A stretch of DNA of 60,819 nucleotides from Nakamurella silvestris (GCA_003576535.1 QXCQ01000068.1:1-60819); one strand, 5' to 3'. Positions 19,964-30,483 are shown, numbered from the stretch's first letter. Notes: generated by a model not told the origin, from the sequence alone. Translations and numbers: made by a program.

Positions 19964-20508
19964 GGTGTCGCTCCGTTCGGATTCTCGGTGGTGTTCGTGC
20001 CGGTGCCGGAGCCGGCGAGCTGCTGGGCCGCGTCGATCCACGGGACCTGCGCATGCAGGTCGTCCCCGCGGATGCCGCTGGCCACCAGGGTGTCCCCCCA
20101 GAGCCAGCTGATCAGCAGGATCCCGTCCGGGGTGACCATGACCTTGCCGGCCGTACCGGGTGCGGTGCCGACCTCCTCGACGGCGGCGGCCGGGATCCAG
20201 ATCGGCTCCTCGCCGATCCGTTCGATCTCGATGCCGTCGGTGTACAGGTGCAGGACGGCCTTCGCGCGGCGGCCGACACCGGCGGCCACGATCCGGTTCT
20301 GCCACTGACCGGCGTACACCGTCGAGACGTACAGACCGGTGACGGGCTCGGCGATCTCGGTCCGATCAGCACCTGCCGGACGAGCCGGCAGCGCCGGGAA
20401 CTCCGACTGGCGGCGACGGCGGTTGCGCCAGCCCCACCAGAGAAGTCCGGCGAGCACCACGCACAGCGCGGCGAGCGCCGACGTCCACCACAACCTGGGC
20501 CAATCCAT
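19960..20508 (-). CDS. Membrane-anchored PH-like protein of the pyr operon
   Basis: A product of 182 residues: an N-terminal membrane anchor (about 8-28, followed by WRNRRRRQ) and a cytoplasmic beta-rich domain resembling bacterial PH folds ([34 protein letters not shown]). It matches in position and build the uncharacterised Rv1382 between pyrC and carA of M. tuberculosis. Its role is unknown; tight coupling to carA (ATGA overlap) and only 2 bp from pyrC suggest a link to pyrimidine synthesis or simply an old operon position. Confidence 0.85.
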   Translation of the reverse strand: MDWPRLWWTSALAALCVVLAGLLWWGWRNRRRRQSEFPALPARPAGADRTEIAEPVTGLYVSTVYAGQWQNRIVAAGVGRRAKAVLHLYTDGIEIERIGEEPIWIPAAAVEEVGTAPGTAGKVMVTPDGILLISWLWGDTLVASGIRGDDLHAQVPWIDAAQQLAGSGTGTNTTENPNGATP

Positions 20509-20510
20509 GG

Positions 20511-21830
20511 TCAGCGGCCGCCCGTCGCGACAGCCGCGGCGAGGACGCCGTCACGCACGGTGGGTCGGCCGCGCAGGAAGGTGGCGACCACCCGGCCGGG
20601 CAGTTCCATTCCTTCGAACGGGGTGTTGCCGGACAGGCTGGCGAAGTCCGCGCCGCGCACGGTCCAGGTGGCCTTCGGGTCGACGAGGACCAGGTTGGCC
20701 GGTTCGCCGACCGCGATGGGCCGACCGTGACCGGCCAGACCGCCGATCCTGGCAGGGTTCTCGCTCATCACGGCGGCGACGCCGCGCCAGTCGAGCAGGT
20801 CGCTCTCGACCATGGTCCGGATGACGACGGAGAGGGCGGTCTGCAGTCCGAGCATCCCGGGCTTGGCCTGGTCCCACTCACATTCCTTGTCCTGCACGGC
20901 ATGCGGGGCGTGGTCGGTGGCGACGATGTCGATCACCCCGTCCGCCAGCGCCTGGCGGAGGACCTGGATGTCCCCGTCGGTCCGCAGTGGCGGGTTGACC
21001 TTGAACACCGGGTCGTAGTCCACGGCCGTCCGGTCGGTCAGCAGCAGGTGGTGCGGGGTGACCTCGGCGGTCACCTTGGTGCCACGGGCCTTGGCGGCCG
21101 CGACGACGTCCACCGAACCGGCGGTGGACAGGTGGCAGATGTGCAGGCGGGAGTCGACGTGCTCGGCGAGCAGGCAGTCCCGGGCGATGATCGCCTCCTC
21201 GGCGACGGCCGGCCAACCGGTCATCCCGAGCTTGGCCGACATCTCCCCCTCGTGCATCTGGGCGCCGACCGTCAGCCGCGGCTCCTGCGCGTGCTGGGCG
21301 ATGACACCGTCGAAGGCCTTGACGTACTCCAGCGAACGCCGCATCAGCAGCGGGTCGTGGACACAGTCCCCGTCGTCGGAGAAGACCCGGACCTGGGCGG
21401 CCGAGGTGGCCATCGCGGCGAGTTCGGCCAGCTGGGTTCCCTTGCGTCCCACGGTGACCGCGCCGATCGGCTGTACGTCGACCAACCCGGAGGACTCGCC
21501 GAGGCGCAGCACCTGTTCGACCACACCGGCGGTGTCGGCGGTGGGCTCGGTGTTGGGCATCGCGAAGATGGCGGTGTACCCGCCGAGAGCGGCCGCGGCG
21601 GAACCGGAGGCGACGGTCTCGGCGTCCTCCCGGCCGGGCTCGCGCAGGTGGGTGTGCAGGTCGACCAGGCCGGGCAGCAGGATCAGGTCCGCCGCCTCGA
21701 TCACCTCGGCGTCGGCCGCCGCGGGATGGGCGGGGACATCGGCACCGAGGGCGACGACGACACCGTCGGCGATCAGCACATCGGTGGGGGTCTCGCCGTA
21801 GGGGGCGGCGCCGCGGACAAGAATGCTCAT
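20511..21830 (-). CDS. pyrC: Dihydroorotase
   Basis: A product of about 439 residues cyclising carbamoyl aspartate to dihydroorotate. Zinc-binding motifs are [10 protein letters not shown] near residue 58 and DHAPH in the C-terminal third; TPHHLLLTD and CHLSTAGS supply the other ligands. This is the class I (long) type. The frame also starts at 21848, overlapping the pyrB stop, but the ATG at 21830 has GGAG with good spacing. Confidence 0.96.
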   Translation of the reverse strand: MSILVRGAAPYGETPTDVLIADGVVVALGADVPAHPAAADAEVIEAADLILLPGLVDLHTHLREPGREDAETVASGSAAAALGGYTAIFAMPNTEPTADTAGVVEQVLRLGESSGLVDVQPIGAVTVGRKGTQLAELAAMATSAAQVRVFSDDGDCVHDPLLMRRSLEYVKAFDGVIAQHAQEPRLTVGAQMHEGEMSAKLGMTGWPAVAEEAIIARDCLLAEHVDSRLHICHLSTAGSVDVVAAAKARGTKVTAEVTPHHLLLTDRTAVDYDPVFKVNPPLRTDGDIQVLRQALADGVIDIVATDHAPHAVQDKECEWDQAKPGMLGLQTALSVVIRTMVESDLLDWRGVAAVMSENPARIGGLAGHGRPIAVGEPANLVLVDPKATWTVRGADFASLSGNTPFEGMELPGRVVATFLRGRPTVRDGVLAAAVATGGR

Positions 21831-21844
21831 ACTGTTTTCTCCAC

Positions 21845-22825
21845 TCATACTTCTGATGCCCCGGAGAGCAGCAGGTACAGCACGGCCATCCGGACGGTCA
21901 CACCGTTGCCGACCTGTTCGACGATGACGGAACCCTGTCCGTCGGCCACACTCGGTTCGATCTCCATCCCGCGGTTCATCGGCCCCGGGTGCAGGACGAT
22001 CCCGTGCGGGGCAAGAAGGGCGCGCCGCCGGCCGTCGAGACCGTAGCGGCGGCTGTACTCACGTTCGGTCGGGAAGAAGGCCCCGCCCATCCGTTCCCGC
22101 TGGACCCGCAGCATCATCACCGCGTCGGCCCCGGGGAGGGCGTGGTCGAGGTCGTAGTCCACCGCGCACGGCCAGCTGCCGACACCGATGGGCAGCAGGG
22201 TCGGCGGGGCGACCAGGGTGACCTCCGCACCGAGGGTGGCCAGCAGCAGCACGTTGGACCGGGCCACCCGGGAGTGCAGGACGTCGCCGACGATGACGAT
22301 CCGGCGGCCGGCGATCTCACCGAGGTGACGACGCAGGGTGTAGGCGTCGAGCAGGGCCTGGGTCGGGTGCTCGTGGGTACCGTCGCCGGCGTTGATCACG
22401 TGCCCGTCGACCCAGTTGGCGAGCCGGTGCGGGGCACCGGAGGACTGGTGCCGGCAGACCACGGCGTCCGCGCCCATCGCCTGCAGGGTCAGCGCGGTGT
22501 CCTTGAGGGACTCGCCCTTGGAGACCGATGAACCCTTGGCGGAGAAGTTGATGACGTCGGCCGACAGCCGTTTGGCCGCCAGTTCGAAGGAGATCCGGGT
22601 GCGGGTGGAGTCCTCGTAGAAGAGGTTCACCACGGTCCGACCACGCAGGGTGGGGAGCTTGCGCACCTCACGGCCGGCGATGGCCTGCTCGATCCGGGCA
22701 GCGGTGTCCAGGATCAGCGTCGCCGTGTCGGCCGTCAGGTCCCCGGTGGACAGGAGATGACGGGGCAGGGCGAGGGTGGCCGGTACGAGGGCCGGGTCGA
22801 TGACGGGGATTGCCGAGGTGGTCAT
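21845..22825 (-). CDS. pyrB: Aspartate carbamoyltransferase catalytic chain
   Basis: A product of 326 residues condensing carbamoyl phosphate and aspartate. The carbamoyl-phosphate loop STRTR follows LFYED, and [12 protein letters not shown] and the C-terminal HPGPMNRG are present. No pyrI regulatory chain is present, as usual in actinobacteria. The ATG overlaps the pyrR stop (ATGA). Confidence 0.98.
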   Translation of the reverse strand: MTTSAIPVIDPALVPATLALPRHLLSTGDLTADTATLILDTAARIEQAIAGREVRKLPTLRGRTVVNLFYEDSTRTRISFELAAKRLSADVINFSAKGSSVSKGESLKDTALTLQAMGADAVVCRHQSSGAPHRLANWVDGHVINAGDGTHEHPTQALLDAYTLRRHLGEIAGRRIVIVGDVLHSRVARSNVLLLATLGAEVTLVAPPTLLPIGVGSWPCAVDYDLDHALPGADAVMMLRVQRERMGGAFFPTEREYSRRYGLDGRRRALLAPHGIVLHPGPMNRGMEIEPSVADGQGSVIVEQVGNGVTVRMAVLYLLLSGASEV

Positions 22826-23409
22826 GGGGCCCTTCGCAGTTCCACAGCGTCGTAACCGTCGGTCTCGGCGAGTTTCACCGCGACCGAATCGGTCAGCGCA
22901 GTCGGGATGTTCTTGCCGACGTAGTCGGCGCGGATCGGCAGCTGGCGATGGCCGCGGTCGACCAGCACGGCCAGCTGCACCAGGGCCGGGCGGCCGTGGT
23001 CGCGCAGGGCGTCGAGGGCGGCGCGGATGGTCCGGCCGGAGAAGAGGACGTCGTCCACCAGGATGACCGTGCGGCCGTCGATGCCGCCGGGCGGCATGGT
23101 GGTGGCGGCCAGGGCCCGCGGACCCTGGCTGCGCAGGTCGTCCCGGTAGAGGGTGGTGTCGAGGGCACCGGCGACGGCAGGGCGGCCGGTGAAGACGCTC
23201 AGCCGGGCGGCGAGTCGATCGGCGAGGTGGGATCCCCTGGTCGGGATGCCCAGCAGAACGACGTCCCCGGAGGCGGCCGCCTCGTGGTCACGTTCCAGGA
23301 TCTGGTGGGCGATGCGATCGATGGTGCGGGCGATGTCGGATTCCGACAACAGCTGCCGCTGCTGCGAGCCGGGCTCTGTTTCGGGCAGGCGTGGGCGTTC
23401 GTGTTCCAC
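22822..23409 (-). CDS. pyrR: Bifunctional pyr operon regulator / uracil phosphoribosyltransferase
   Basis: A product of about 195 residues with a type I PRTase fold and PRPP loop [13 protein letters not shown]. PyrR binds a conserved RNA hairpin when UMP is high and represses the pyr genes. The frame opens at a GTG at 23433, but the GTG at 23409 is preceded by AAAGGGGG at ideal spacing, and a PyrR-binding hairpin covers the region between them, so I chose 23409. It is the first gene of the operon. Confidence 0.95.
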   Translation of the reverse strand: MEHERPRLPETEPGSQQRQLLSESDIARTIDRIAHQILERDHEAAASGDVVLLGIPTRGSHLADRLAARLSVFTGRPAVAGALDTTLYRDDLRSQGPRALAATTMPPGGIDGRTVILVDDVLFSGRTIRAALDALRDHGRPALVQLAVLVDRGHRQLPIRADYVGKNIPTALTDSVAVKLAETDGYDAVELRRAP

Positions 23410-23418
23410 CGCTGACCC

Positions 23419-23450
23419 CCTTTCCCGCCTCACTGGACGGTTCTTAAAGG
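23419..23450 (-). promoter_or_regulatory. PyrR-binding RNA hairpin overlapping the pyrR ribosome binding site
   Basis: Read on the minus strand, CCG-UCCAGUGAGG-CGG gives the PyrR loop consensus UCCNGNGAGG closed by a short stem. A bulge and an outer CCUUU/AAAGG stem follow, whose 3' strand is the Shine-Dalgarno sequence of pyrR. PyrR binding should therefore hide the ribosome binding site, the translational repression described for Mycobacterium smegmatis. No terminator/antiterminator pair is seen. Confidence 0.8.
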
Positions 23451-23472
23451 ATGTCGATCGTTTGTCCCCACC

Positions 23473-23478
23473 ACCTTA
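23473..23478 (-). promoter_or_regulatory. Possible pyrR -10 box
   Basis: TAAGGT on the minus strand would place the transcript start some 20 nt before the PyrR hairpin, leaving a leader of about 60 nt. No convincing -35 is seen. Confidence 0.3.
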
Positions 23479-23664
23479 CGCACCCGGTGCCGTCGCCGGG
23501 AAACGGACAGGCCGGGTCAGGCTGGGACGTGGGACACAACACGCCGGGGTCGGTCGGCGTTCAAGATCCTGCCGCGCGCACCCCCGGGAATCGGCACGAA
23601 GGGACCTAAATGAGGACAAATCGAAGTTCCTTGTAACTGGCCGCCCAACAATCCACTCAAAATG

Positions 23665-23679
23665 CGAACTCTGTGTAAC
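23665..23679. promoter_or_regulatory. BldD-box candidate upstream of bldD
   Basis: CGAACTCTGTGTAAC fits the published BldD box nTnACnC(A/T)GnGTnAn at every fixed position except the first T. It is about 95 bp before the bldD ATG, suiting the autorepression known in Streptomyces. Confidence 0.65.
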
Positions 23680-23772
23680 CATTACGGGACAGTTCGCAGA
23701 CCGGACACCCACAACCGTGCTGTGTTCACACGCTCCGCCCCACCGCAGTACTCAGTCCCAGTAGGAGAGTTC

Positions 23773-24255
23773 ATGAGTCAGGAATACGCCCGCGCACTCG
23801 GTGCCCGGCTCCGGGCGATCCGGTCCCAGCAGGGGCTGAGCCTGCACGGTGTCGAGGCGCAGTCCCAGGGTCGCTGGAAGGCCGTCGTGGTCGGTTCCTA
23901 CGAACGCGGGGATCGTGCCGTCACCGTCGCCAAGCTGGCCGAACTGGCCGAGTTCTACGGGATTCCGGTGGCCGAGCTCCTGCCCGACACCCGCTCGGTC
24001 CGCCGGAGCGCACCGGCCCCGAAGTTGATCATCAACCTGCTCCGGCTCGCCGAGCTGCCGACCCACCAGGCCGGCCCGCTCGCCCGGTACGCCGCCGCCA
24101 TCCAGTCCCAGCGCGGTGACTACAACGGCAAGGTGCTCACCATCCGCACGGAGGATCTCCGGTCACTGGCCGTCATCTACGACATGACCCCGGAGGACCT
24201 CACCGACCAGCTGATGCACTGGGGTGTGCTTCCCGCAGGTTCCACCCTCGACTGA
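23773..24255 (+). CDS. bldD: Developmental regulator BldD, c-di-GMP-responsive
   Basis: A product of 160 residues. Residues 1-75 form an XRE-type helix-turn-helix (RLRAIRSQQGLSLHGVEA, SYERGDRAVTVAKLAELAE). The C-terminal domain carries Arg114-Gly-Asp116, eight residues, then Arg125-Thr-Glu-Asp128, exactly the RxD-X8-RxxD signature by which tetrameric c-di-GMP dimerises Streptomyces BldD, at the same residue numbers. The ATG at 23773 follows GGAGAG; the longer upstream frame is not needed. The neighbours pyrR and nusB are also those of Streptomyces. No diguanylate cyclase is in the window. Confidence 0.96.
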   Translation: MSQEYARALGARLRAIRSQQGLSLHGVEAQSQGRWKAVVVGSYERGDRAVTVAKLAELAEFYGIPVAELLPDTRSVRRSAPAPKLIINLLRLAELPTHQAGPLARYAAAIQSQRGDYNGKVLTIRTEDLRSLAVIYDMTPEDLTDQLMHWGVLPAGSTLD

Positions 24256-24261
24256 CGAATC

Positions 24262-24286
24262 CGTTCCGGGCACGCCCCCGGGAACG
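24262..24286. terminator. First hairpin after bldD
   Basis: CGTTCCGGG and CCCGGGAACG pair around CACGCC, 6 bp past the bldD stop codon. Confidence 0.6.
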
Positions 24287-24289
24287 ACA

Positions 24290-24335
24290 ACAGGGCCGGC
24301 AGCAGTGGAGTGATCCACCGCTACCGGCCCTTCTG
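24290..24335. terminator. Bidirectional terminator between bldD and nusB
   Basis: ACAGGGCCGG-CAGCAGTGGA pairs with TCCACCGCTACCGGCCCTTCTGT around GTGA, with few mismatches. It serves convergent bldD and nusB. Confidence 0.7.
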
Positions 24336-24354
24336 TGTCGTGACGGAGGTCGCC

Positions 24355-24768
24355 CTACTGGGCGCGCAGCCCCGGCGCGATCTCCATCATCTTGCCCAGG
24401 ACACCGTTGACGAATCGCGGGGAGTTGTCCGTCGACAGGCTCTTGGCCAGCTCGACCGCCTCGTCGACCGCGACGGCCGCGGGCACGTCCTCGGAGTACA
24501 GCAACTCGTAGACGGCGATCCTCAGGATCGCCAGGTCCACCGCCGGCATCCGGCTGAGCGTCCACCCCTGGGAGTGTTCGGCCAACAGGTCGTCGATCCG
24601 GCCGTGGTACTCGGTGACCCCACGGACCAGGAGCTCGCCGTACTCCCCCATCGGGACCGCATCGGTCTCGGCCCGTTGGGACATGATGGTGATCGGGTCG
24701 ACATCCTGGACATCGGCGGCGAACAGGACGTCGAGGGCACGCTTACGTGCCTTGGAGCGAGCAGACAC
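24355..24768 (-). CDS. nusB: Transcription antitermination factor NusB
   Basis: A product of 137 residues, all-helical, with the N-terminal SKARKRALDVLFAADV and the C-terminal DNSPRFVNGVLGKM signatures. It binds boxA RNA with NusE during rRNA transcription. The GTG start is 5 bp after the efp stop, so the two are cotranscribed. Confidence 0.96.
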   Translation of the reverse strand: MSARSKARKRALDVLFAADVQDVDPITIMSQRAETDAVPMGEYGELLVRGVTEYHGRIDDLLAEHSQGWTLSRMPAVDLAILRIAVYELLYSEDVPAAVAVDEAVELAKSLSTDNSPRFVNGVLGKMMEIAPGLRAQ

Positions 24769-24773
24769 CGGCG

Positions 24774-25337
24774 TTAGCTCTTGACCCGGCTCAGGTAACG
24801 ACCGTCACGGGTGTCGACCTTGATCTTCTCGCCGGTCTCCAGGAACAGCGGGACCTGGATCTCGGCACCGGTCTCCAGGGTGGCGGGCTTGGTGCCACCG
24901 GTGGAGCGGTCGCCCTGCAGGCCCGGGTCGGTGTGCGAGATGACGATCTCGACCGACACCGGGAGCTCGACGAAGAGGACGACACCCTCGTGGGTGGCGA
25001 CCATGGCCTCGGTGTTCTCCAGCAGGTAATCGGCGGCGGAACCGACGATGGTGCCGGGGATGTTGATCTGGTCGTAGGTGTCCTTGTCCATGAACACGAA
25101 CTCGTCGCCGTCCTTGTACAGGAAGGTCATGTCGCGCTTGTCGACCGTCGCGGTGTCGACCTTGAGGCCGGCGTTGAAGGTCTTGTCGACGACCTTGCCC
25201 GTGAGCACGTGCTTGAGGGTGGTCCGGACGAAGGCCGGCCCCTTACCCGGCTTGACGTGCTGGAACTCGGTGACGGTCCAGAGCTGACCCTCCAGGTTGA
25301 GGACCAGACCGTTCTTGAGGTCGTTGGTGGAAGCCAT
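24774..25337 (-). CDS. efp: Elongation factor P
   Basis: A product of 187 residues with three beta-barrel domains. The domain I loop [10 protein letters not shown] has Lys32 at the tip, the residue that contacts the peptidyl-tRNA end; C-terminal [18 protein letters not shown] is canonical. It relieves stalling at polyproline. No EpmA/EpmB or EarP gene is seen nearby, as expected for actinobacteria. Confidence 0.98.
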   Translation of the reverse strand: MASTNDLKNGLVLNLEGQLWTVTEFQHVKPGKGPAFVRTTLKHVLTGKVVDKTFNAGLKVDTATVDKRDMTFLYKDGDEFVFMDKDTYDQINIPGTIVGSAADYLLENTEAMVATHEGVVLFVELPVSVEIVISHTDPGLQGDRSTGGTKPATLETGAEIQVPLFLETGEKIKVDTRDGRYLSRVKS

Positions 25338-25458
25338 AAATCTCTTGCGCCCTTCGTTGTGGGTACGGCACGTGGTGTCCCCGGGCCCGAAGGTGAACGG
25401 CCGCCGACTCCGAACCCGTCAGGGGCCCCGAGGACAGCGGGCGACGCTCATCCGGGGC

Positions 25459-26535
25459 CTAGAGCACCAGCAGGTCTTTGGTGGTCAAGGTCAGGAGTTC
25501 GTACCCGTCGGGGCGTACCACGCCGCTGTCCTCGATCCGGACGCCACCGCGACCTGGCAGATAAACCCCGGGCTCGACGGTGACAACCATGTCGGCAGCC
25601 ATCATAGCTGTTCCGGCCGCACCTACGCTCGGGCCCTCGTGGATCTGCAGGCCGATGCCGTGGCCGAGCCCGTGCAGGTAGTTCTGGCCATAACCCGCGT
25701 CGGCGATGACGGCGCGGGCAGCGGCGTCCACCGCCGAGCAGATCGCGCCGGGCACGGTGGCCTCGCGGCCGACCCGCTGGGCGGCGGCGACGAGCTGGTA
25801 GATCTCGTTCTGCCAATCCGCCGGCTCACCCAGGACAACGGTCCTGGTCATGTCGGAGTGGTACCCGTCGACCCTGGCCCCGAAATCGAATTTCACCAGG
25901 TCACCGACCCGGAGCTCGGCGGAGGTCGGCCGGTGGTGCGGGATGGCGCTGTTCGCCCCGGCGGCCACGATCGTCTCGAAGGCAGGGTCCTCGGCCCCGA
26001 GGCGACGCATCCGGCCGTCCAGTTCCAGACCGATCTCCCGCTCGGTCCGACCGGCCCTGATCGAACCCTCCTCGATCAACTCGGCGAAGGCCGCGTCCGC
26101 CACGGCGCAGGCACGTCGCAGGTCCTCGATCTCCCCGGCGTCCTTGACCAGGCGATGGCGTTCGACCAGATCGGCCTGGCCGACCAGCTCGCCGGTGGCC
26201 GCCGCGCCGAGCAGCCGGTACCCGGCCACGGTGACGGTGTTCTCCTCGAATCCCACCCGGCCGGTGGCACGCCGGATCAGGGCCACATCACAGGGTCGGT
26301 CGATCAACAGCTCCAGATCCGGCACCTGGGCACCGGCCTGGGTGACGTACCGGCCGTCGGTGCACAGGACCGACCCCTCCTCCCCCGTTGCCGTGATCAG
26401 CAGGGCGGCGTTCGATCCGGTGAATCCGGTCAGGTACCGGATGTTGATCAGGTCGGTGACGAGGAAGGCGTCGAGGCCGCCCGCGCGCAGGTCCTCCCGC
26501 AGCGCCGAGCGCCGGGAGTGGTGGATGGCTGGCAT
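25459..26535 (-). CDS. pepQ: Xaa-Pro aminopeptidase (PepQ-like)
   Basis: A product of 358 residues with an N-terminal creatinase-like domain (TDLINIRYLTGFTGSNA) and a C-terminal pita-bread metalloprotease fold. The metal ligands lie in DFGARVDGYHSDMTRT, GLGHGIGLQIHEGP, VVTVEPGVY and GGVRIEDSG. It removes residues before proline. The ATG at 26535 has TAGGAT 7 nt upstream and no Shine-Dalgarno sequence, so the mRNA is probably leaderless; a longer frame to 26601 enters the palindrome and is rejected. Confidence 0.95.
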   Translation of the reverse strand: MPAIHHSRRSALREDLRAGGLDAFLVTDLINIRYLTGFTGSNAALLITATGEEGSVLCTDGRYVTQAGAQVPDLELLIDRPCDVALIRRATGRVGFEENTVTVAGYRLLGAAATGELVGQADLVERHRLVKDAGEIEDLRRACAVADAAFAELIEEGSIRAGRTEREIGLELDGRMRRLGAEDPAFETIVAAGANSAIPHHRPTSAELRVGDLVKFDFGARVDGYHSDMTRTVVLGEPADWQNEIYQLVAAAQRVGREATVPGAICSAVDAAARAVIADAGYGQNYLHGLGHGIGLQIHEGPSVGAAGTAMMAADMVVTVEPGVYLPGRGGVRIEDSGVVRPDGYELLTLTTKDLLVL

Positions 26536-26542
26536 GGGCCCG

Positions 26543-26548
26543 ATCCTA
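26543..26548 (-). promoter_or_regulatory. Leaderless -10 box of pepQ
   Basis: TAGGAT on the minus strand ends 7 nt before the pepQ ATG, placing the transcription start at or next to the A of ATG. Confidence 0.55.
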
Positions 26549-26570
26549 CGGTCGACCCGGTGAACCCCCT

Positions 26571-26640
26571 GTTCCCGCGCACCGTCCGGGGATCGGCGCA
26601 CCCTGCAGGGTGCGCGGATCCCGGAACGGTGCGCGGGAAC
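26571..26640. repeat. Long palindrome, variant core (terminator-like)
   Basis: It has the same outer arms as the family (GTTCCCGCGCAC / GTGCGCGGGAAC) but a different core (CGGGGATCGG, GCGCACCCTGCAGGGTGCGC). Each half is 35 bp, with three mismatches. It lies 8 bp past the aroB stop and 22 bp before the pepQ -10 box. Confidence 0.9.
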
Positions 26641-26648
26641 CGATGTAT

Positions 26649-27788
<1,140 letters not shown>

Positions 27789-28358
27789 TCAGGCCTGTGG
27801 GGTGTCGCCGGGCGCGGCGCCGGTGGCCGGGACATCGGTCGGCGTGTCCAGCCAGGCGATGATCCGGTCGACGACGTGGTCGACATCGGCGTGGTCGGTG
27901 TCGATCTCGACGACGGCGACCTCGCGGTACAGGGGCAGCCGGGCGTCCAGGAGCGCCTTGTAGGTGGCCCGCGGGTTGATCCCGACCAGCAACGGACGGT
28001 TCGCCGCCAACCCGGTGCGTTTGACCCCCGCGGACATCGAGACGCTCAGGAAGACAACGGCATGGCCGCGCAGGGCCGCACGGGTCTCGGCGGCCAGCAC
28101 GGCCCCGCCGCCGAGGGCGAGGACCCCGTGGTGCTCGTCCAGGGCGCGCACCACCGCCGCACGCTCCAGCGCCCGGAAATGCTCCTCGCCGTGCTCGGTG
28201 AAGATGTCCGGGATCGGTTGTCCGGCAAGGACTTCGATATCAGCATCGGTGTCACGCAATGCCTGGCCGAGCCGGACCGCCAAAGCCGCACCGACGGTGG
28301 ACTTACCGGCGCCGGGGGCACCGATGAGCACCACCGAGGGGCGGGTCGGAGGTGTCAT
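27789..28358 (-). CDS. aroK: Shikimate kinase
   Basis: A product of 189 residues. The P-loop GAPGAGKST is at 13-21, the shikimate-binding DTDADIE follows, and ALGGGAVL and the LID Arg region (KRTGLAANRPLL) are present. The Ala/Pro-rich tail is longer than usual. The ATG directly abuts the aroC stop. Confidence 0.97.
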   Translation of the reverse strand: MTPPTRPSVVLIGAPGAGKSTVGAALAVRLGQALRDTDADIEVLAGQPIPDIFTEHGEEHFRALERAAVVRALDEHHGVLALGGGAVLAAETRAALRGHAVVFLSVSMSAGVKRTGLAANRPLLVGINPRATYKALLDARLPLYREVAVVEIDTDHADVDHVVDRIIAWLDTPTDVPATGAAPGDTPQA

Positions 28359-29549
28359 CTAGTCGACCGGGGCGGTGTCGGTGATCGTGGCCAGGTAGGC
28401 CTGCACATTGCGGCGGGTCTCGGCAACACTGTCACCGCCGAACTTCTCGACCACGGCGTCGGCGACGACGAGGGCGACCATCGCCTCGGCCACCACACCG
28501 GCGGCCGGCACGGCACAGACGTCGCTGCGCTGGTGGATGGCGACGGCCGGTTCCCCGGTGACGACGTCGAGGGTGGCCAGGGCGCGCGGCACCGTGGAGA
28601 TGGGCTTCATCCCGGCGCGGACCCGCAGGACCTCACCGTTGGTCATGCCGCCCTCGATACCCCCGGCCCGGTTGCTGCGGCGGTGCACACCCGGGTTCTT
28701 CGGGTCGATCTCGTCATGGGCGGCGCTGCCACGGCGGCGGGCCGTGCGGAAACCGTCACCGACCTCGACCCCCTTGATCGCCTGGATGCCCATCAGGGCA
28801 CCGGCGAGCCGGGCGTCGAGCCGGCGGTCGCCGTGGACGTAGGAGCCCAGACCCGGCGGGAGGCCGTACACCAGGACCTCGACGACACCGCCGAGGGTGT
28901 CGCCGTCCTCCTTGCAGGCGTCGATCTCGGCCGACATGAGGCGGGTGGATTCCGGTTCGAGGGACCGGGTGGGCGAGGCGTCGATGGCCTCCCGGTCGGC
29001 CGGGGTGGGCAGCCGACCCTCGACGGCGTCGGCCTCACCGATGGCGACGACGTGGGAGACGACCTCCGCACCCAGCACCTGCCGGAGGAAGTTCTGCGCG
29101 ATGGTGCCCAGCGCCACCCTGGCGGCGGTCTCCCGCGCCGAGGCCCGCTCGAGCACCGGGCGGGCGTCGGCGAAACCGTACTTCTGCATACCCGCGAGGT
29201 CGGCATGGCCGGGCCGCGGCCGGGTCAGCGGGGCGTTACGGGCGAGGCCGTCGAGTTCGGCCTGGTCCACCGGGTCGGCGGACATGATGGTCTCCCACTT
29301 CGGCCACTCGGAGTTGCCGATCTGGACGGCGATCGGGCCACCCAGCGTCAGTCCGTGGCGCAGTCCGCCCAGGACGTTGACGACGTCCTGTTCGAACTTC
29401 ATCCTCGCCCCCCGGCCGTAGCCGAGACGGCGTCGGGCCAACTGGGTGGCGATCTCGGCGGAGGTGACCTCCACCGATGCGGGTAGACCTTCGAGCACGG
29501 CGACCAGGGACGGGCCATGGGATTCGCCTGCAGTTATCCAACGGAGCAC
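28359..29549 (-). CDS. aroC: Chorismate synthase
   Basis: A product of about 396 residues that converts EPSP to chorismate with reduced FMN. It shows the start [44 protein letters not shown] and the C-terminal [17 protein letters not shown]. The GTG at 29549 is chosen because the family starts with this motif; it lacks a Shine-Dalgarno sequence but has AAGAAT 7 nt before it, a possible leaderless -10 box. The frame stays open to 29936 over the neighbouring gene and is not coding there. Confidence 0.97.
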   Translation of the reverse strand: MLRWITAGESHGPSLVAVLEGLPASVEVTSAEIATQLARRRLGYGRGARMKFEQDVVNVLGGLRHGLTLGGPIAVQIGNSEWPKWETIMSADPVDQAELDGLARNAPLTRPRPGHADLAGMQKYGFADARPVLERASARETAARVALGTIAQNFLRQVLGAEVVSHVVAIGEADAVEGRLPTPADREAIDASPTRSLEPESTRLMSAEIDACKEDGDTLGGVVEVLVYGLPPGLGSYVHGDRRLDARLAGALMGIQAIKGVEVGDGFRTARRRGSAAHDEIDPKNPGVHRRSNRAGGIEGGMTNGEVLRVRAGMKPISTVPRALATLDVVTGEPAVAIHQRSDVCAVPAAGVVAEAMVALVVADAVVEKFGGDSVAETRRNVQAYLATITDTAPVD

Positions 29550-29596
29550 ACCTGCGATTCTTTCACGCCCGGTGGGCCCCGTCGGACACCGGTGGG

Positions 29597-30457
29597 TCAG
29601 TGGGCGGCATCCCAGGCGGCCATGGCGTTGTGGACCACCGAAATGGCGTCCTCCACGGAGTCGGTGACGTGGATCAGGTCCAGGTCCTTCTCCGAGATCT
29701 TGCCGTCCTCGAGCACGGAGTTGCGGATCCAGTCGACCAGCCCGCCCCAGTACTCGCTGCCGAACAGCACCACCGGGAACTTCGTCACCTTCTTGGTCTG
29801 GACCAGGGTCAGCGACTCGAAGAGTTCGTCCAGGGTGCCGAAGCCGCCGGGCAGGCAGATGAAGGCCTGGGAGTACTTCACGAACATGGTCTTCCGGACG
29901 AAGAAGTACCGGAAGTTGATCCCGAGGTCGACCCACTCGTTGAGCCCCTGCTCGAAGGGCAGTTCGATACCGAGGCCGATGGACAGACCGCCGGCCTCCT
30001 TGGCCCCGCGGTTGGCCGCCTCCATCACGCCCGGGCCGCCGCCGGTGATGGTGGCGAACCCTTCAGCGGCCAGGGCCGAGCCGATCTGCCGGGCCGTCTC
30101 GTACTGGGGGGTGCCCGGTTTGGTGCGGGCGCTGCCGAAGACCGACACCGAACGCGGCAGGTCGGACAGGGCCCCGAACCCCTCGACGAACTCGGCCTGG
30201 ATCCGCATGACCCGCCACGGATCGGTGTGCACCCAGTCGTTCTGCCCGCGGGTGTCGAGCAGTCGCTGGTCGGTGGTGGAGGACTCCTTGCGGCTCTCCC
30301 CCCGCAGGACCACCGGCCCCTTGACCTTCTCCGGCCGTCCGCGCTCGGTGGCGTCCGGCGGGCGCTGTCCGGCCGGGGCCCGGCCCTCGCGCGGGTCGAC
30401 GGCGTCGTCGCCGGAATGGGTGCCGTGGTTGTCGGTGTGTGCGCTGTTCTCGGTCAC
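29597..30457 (-). CDS. LOG-family phosphoribohydrolase (TIGR00730)
   Basis: A product of 286 residues. After a poorly conserved hydrophilic 80-residue N-terminus comes a Rossmann-like domain with [24 protein letters not shown] and [12 protein letters not shown], the catalytic and nucleotide motif of LOG enzymes that release cytokinin bases from riboside monophosphates. Bacterial homologues have nucleoside 5'-monophosphate hydrolase activity; the physiological substrate is unclear. The GTG at 30457 has TAGGCT 6 nt upstream and is probably leaderless. It neighbours dapE, as Rv1205 is near dapE in mycobacteria. Confidence 0.9.
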   Translation of the reverse strand: MTENSAHTDNHGTHSGDDAVDPREGRAPAGQRPPDATERGRPEKVKGPVVLRGESRKESSTTDQRLLDTRGQNDWVHTDPWRVMRIQAEFVEGFGALSDLPRSVSVFGSARTKPGTPQYETARQIGSALAAEGFATITGGGPGVMEAANRGAKEAGGLSIGLGIELPFEQGLNEWVDLGINFRYFFVRKTMFVKYSQAFICLPGGFGTLDELFESLTLVQTKKVTKFPVVLFGSEYWGGLVDWIRNSVLEDGKISEKDLDLIHVTDSVEDAISVVHNAMAAWDAAH

Positions 30458-30463
30458 CGGCCC

Positions 30464-30469
30464 AGCCTA
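30464..30469 (-). promoter_or_regulatory. Leaderless -10 box of the LOG gene
   Basis: TAGGCT on the minus strand ends 6 nt before the GTG start; the identical hexamer and spacing are found before mshB. Confidence 0.55.
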
Positions 30470-30483
30470 GTGATCAACCCCTT

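Larger units (their letters stand above)
23410..23772. other. Divergent pyrR/bldD intergenic region
   Basis: This 363-bp gap holds the PyrR hairpin and possible -10 box on the pyrR side and the BldD box on the bldD side. It is less GC-rich near 23590-23690 than its surroundings, as expected of promoter DNA. I see no small gene. Confidence 0.6.

Noticed and set aside
19964-20305. N-terminal extension of carA
   Set aside because: It overlaps the PH-like gene in another frame; CarA begins at [14 protein letters not shown].
29550-29936. N-terminal extension of aroC to 525 residues
   Set aside because: The extra region lies over the C-terminal part of the LOG gene on the same strand in another frame and has no chorismate synthase similarity.
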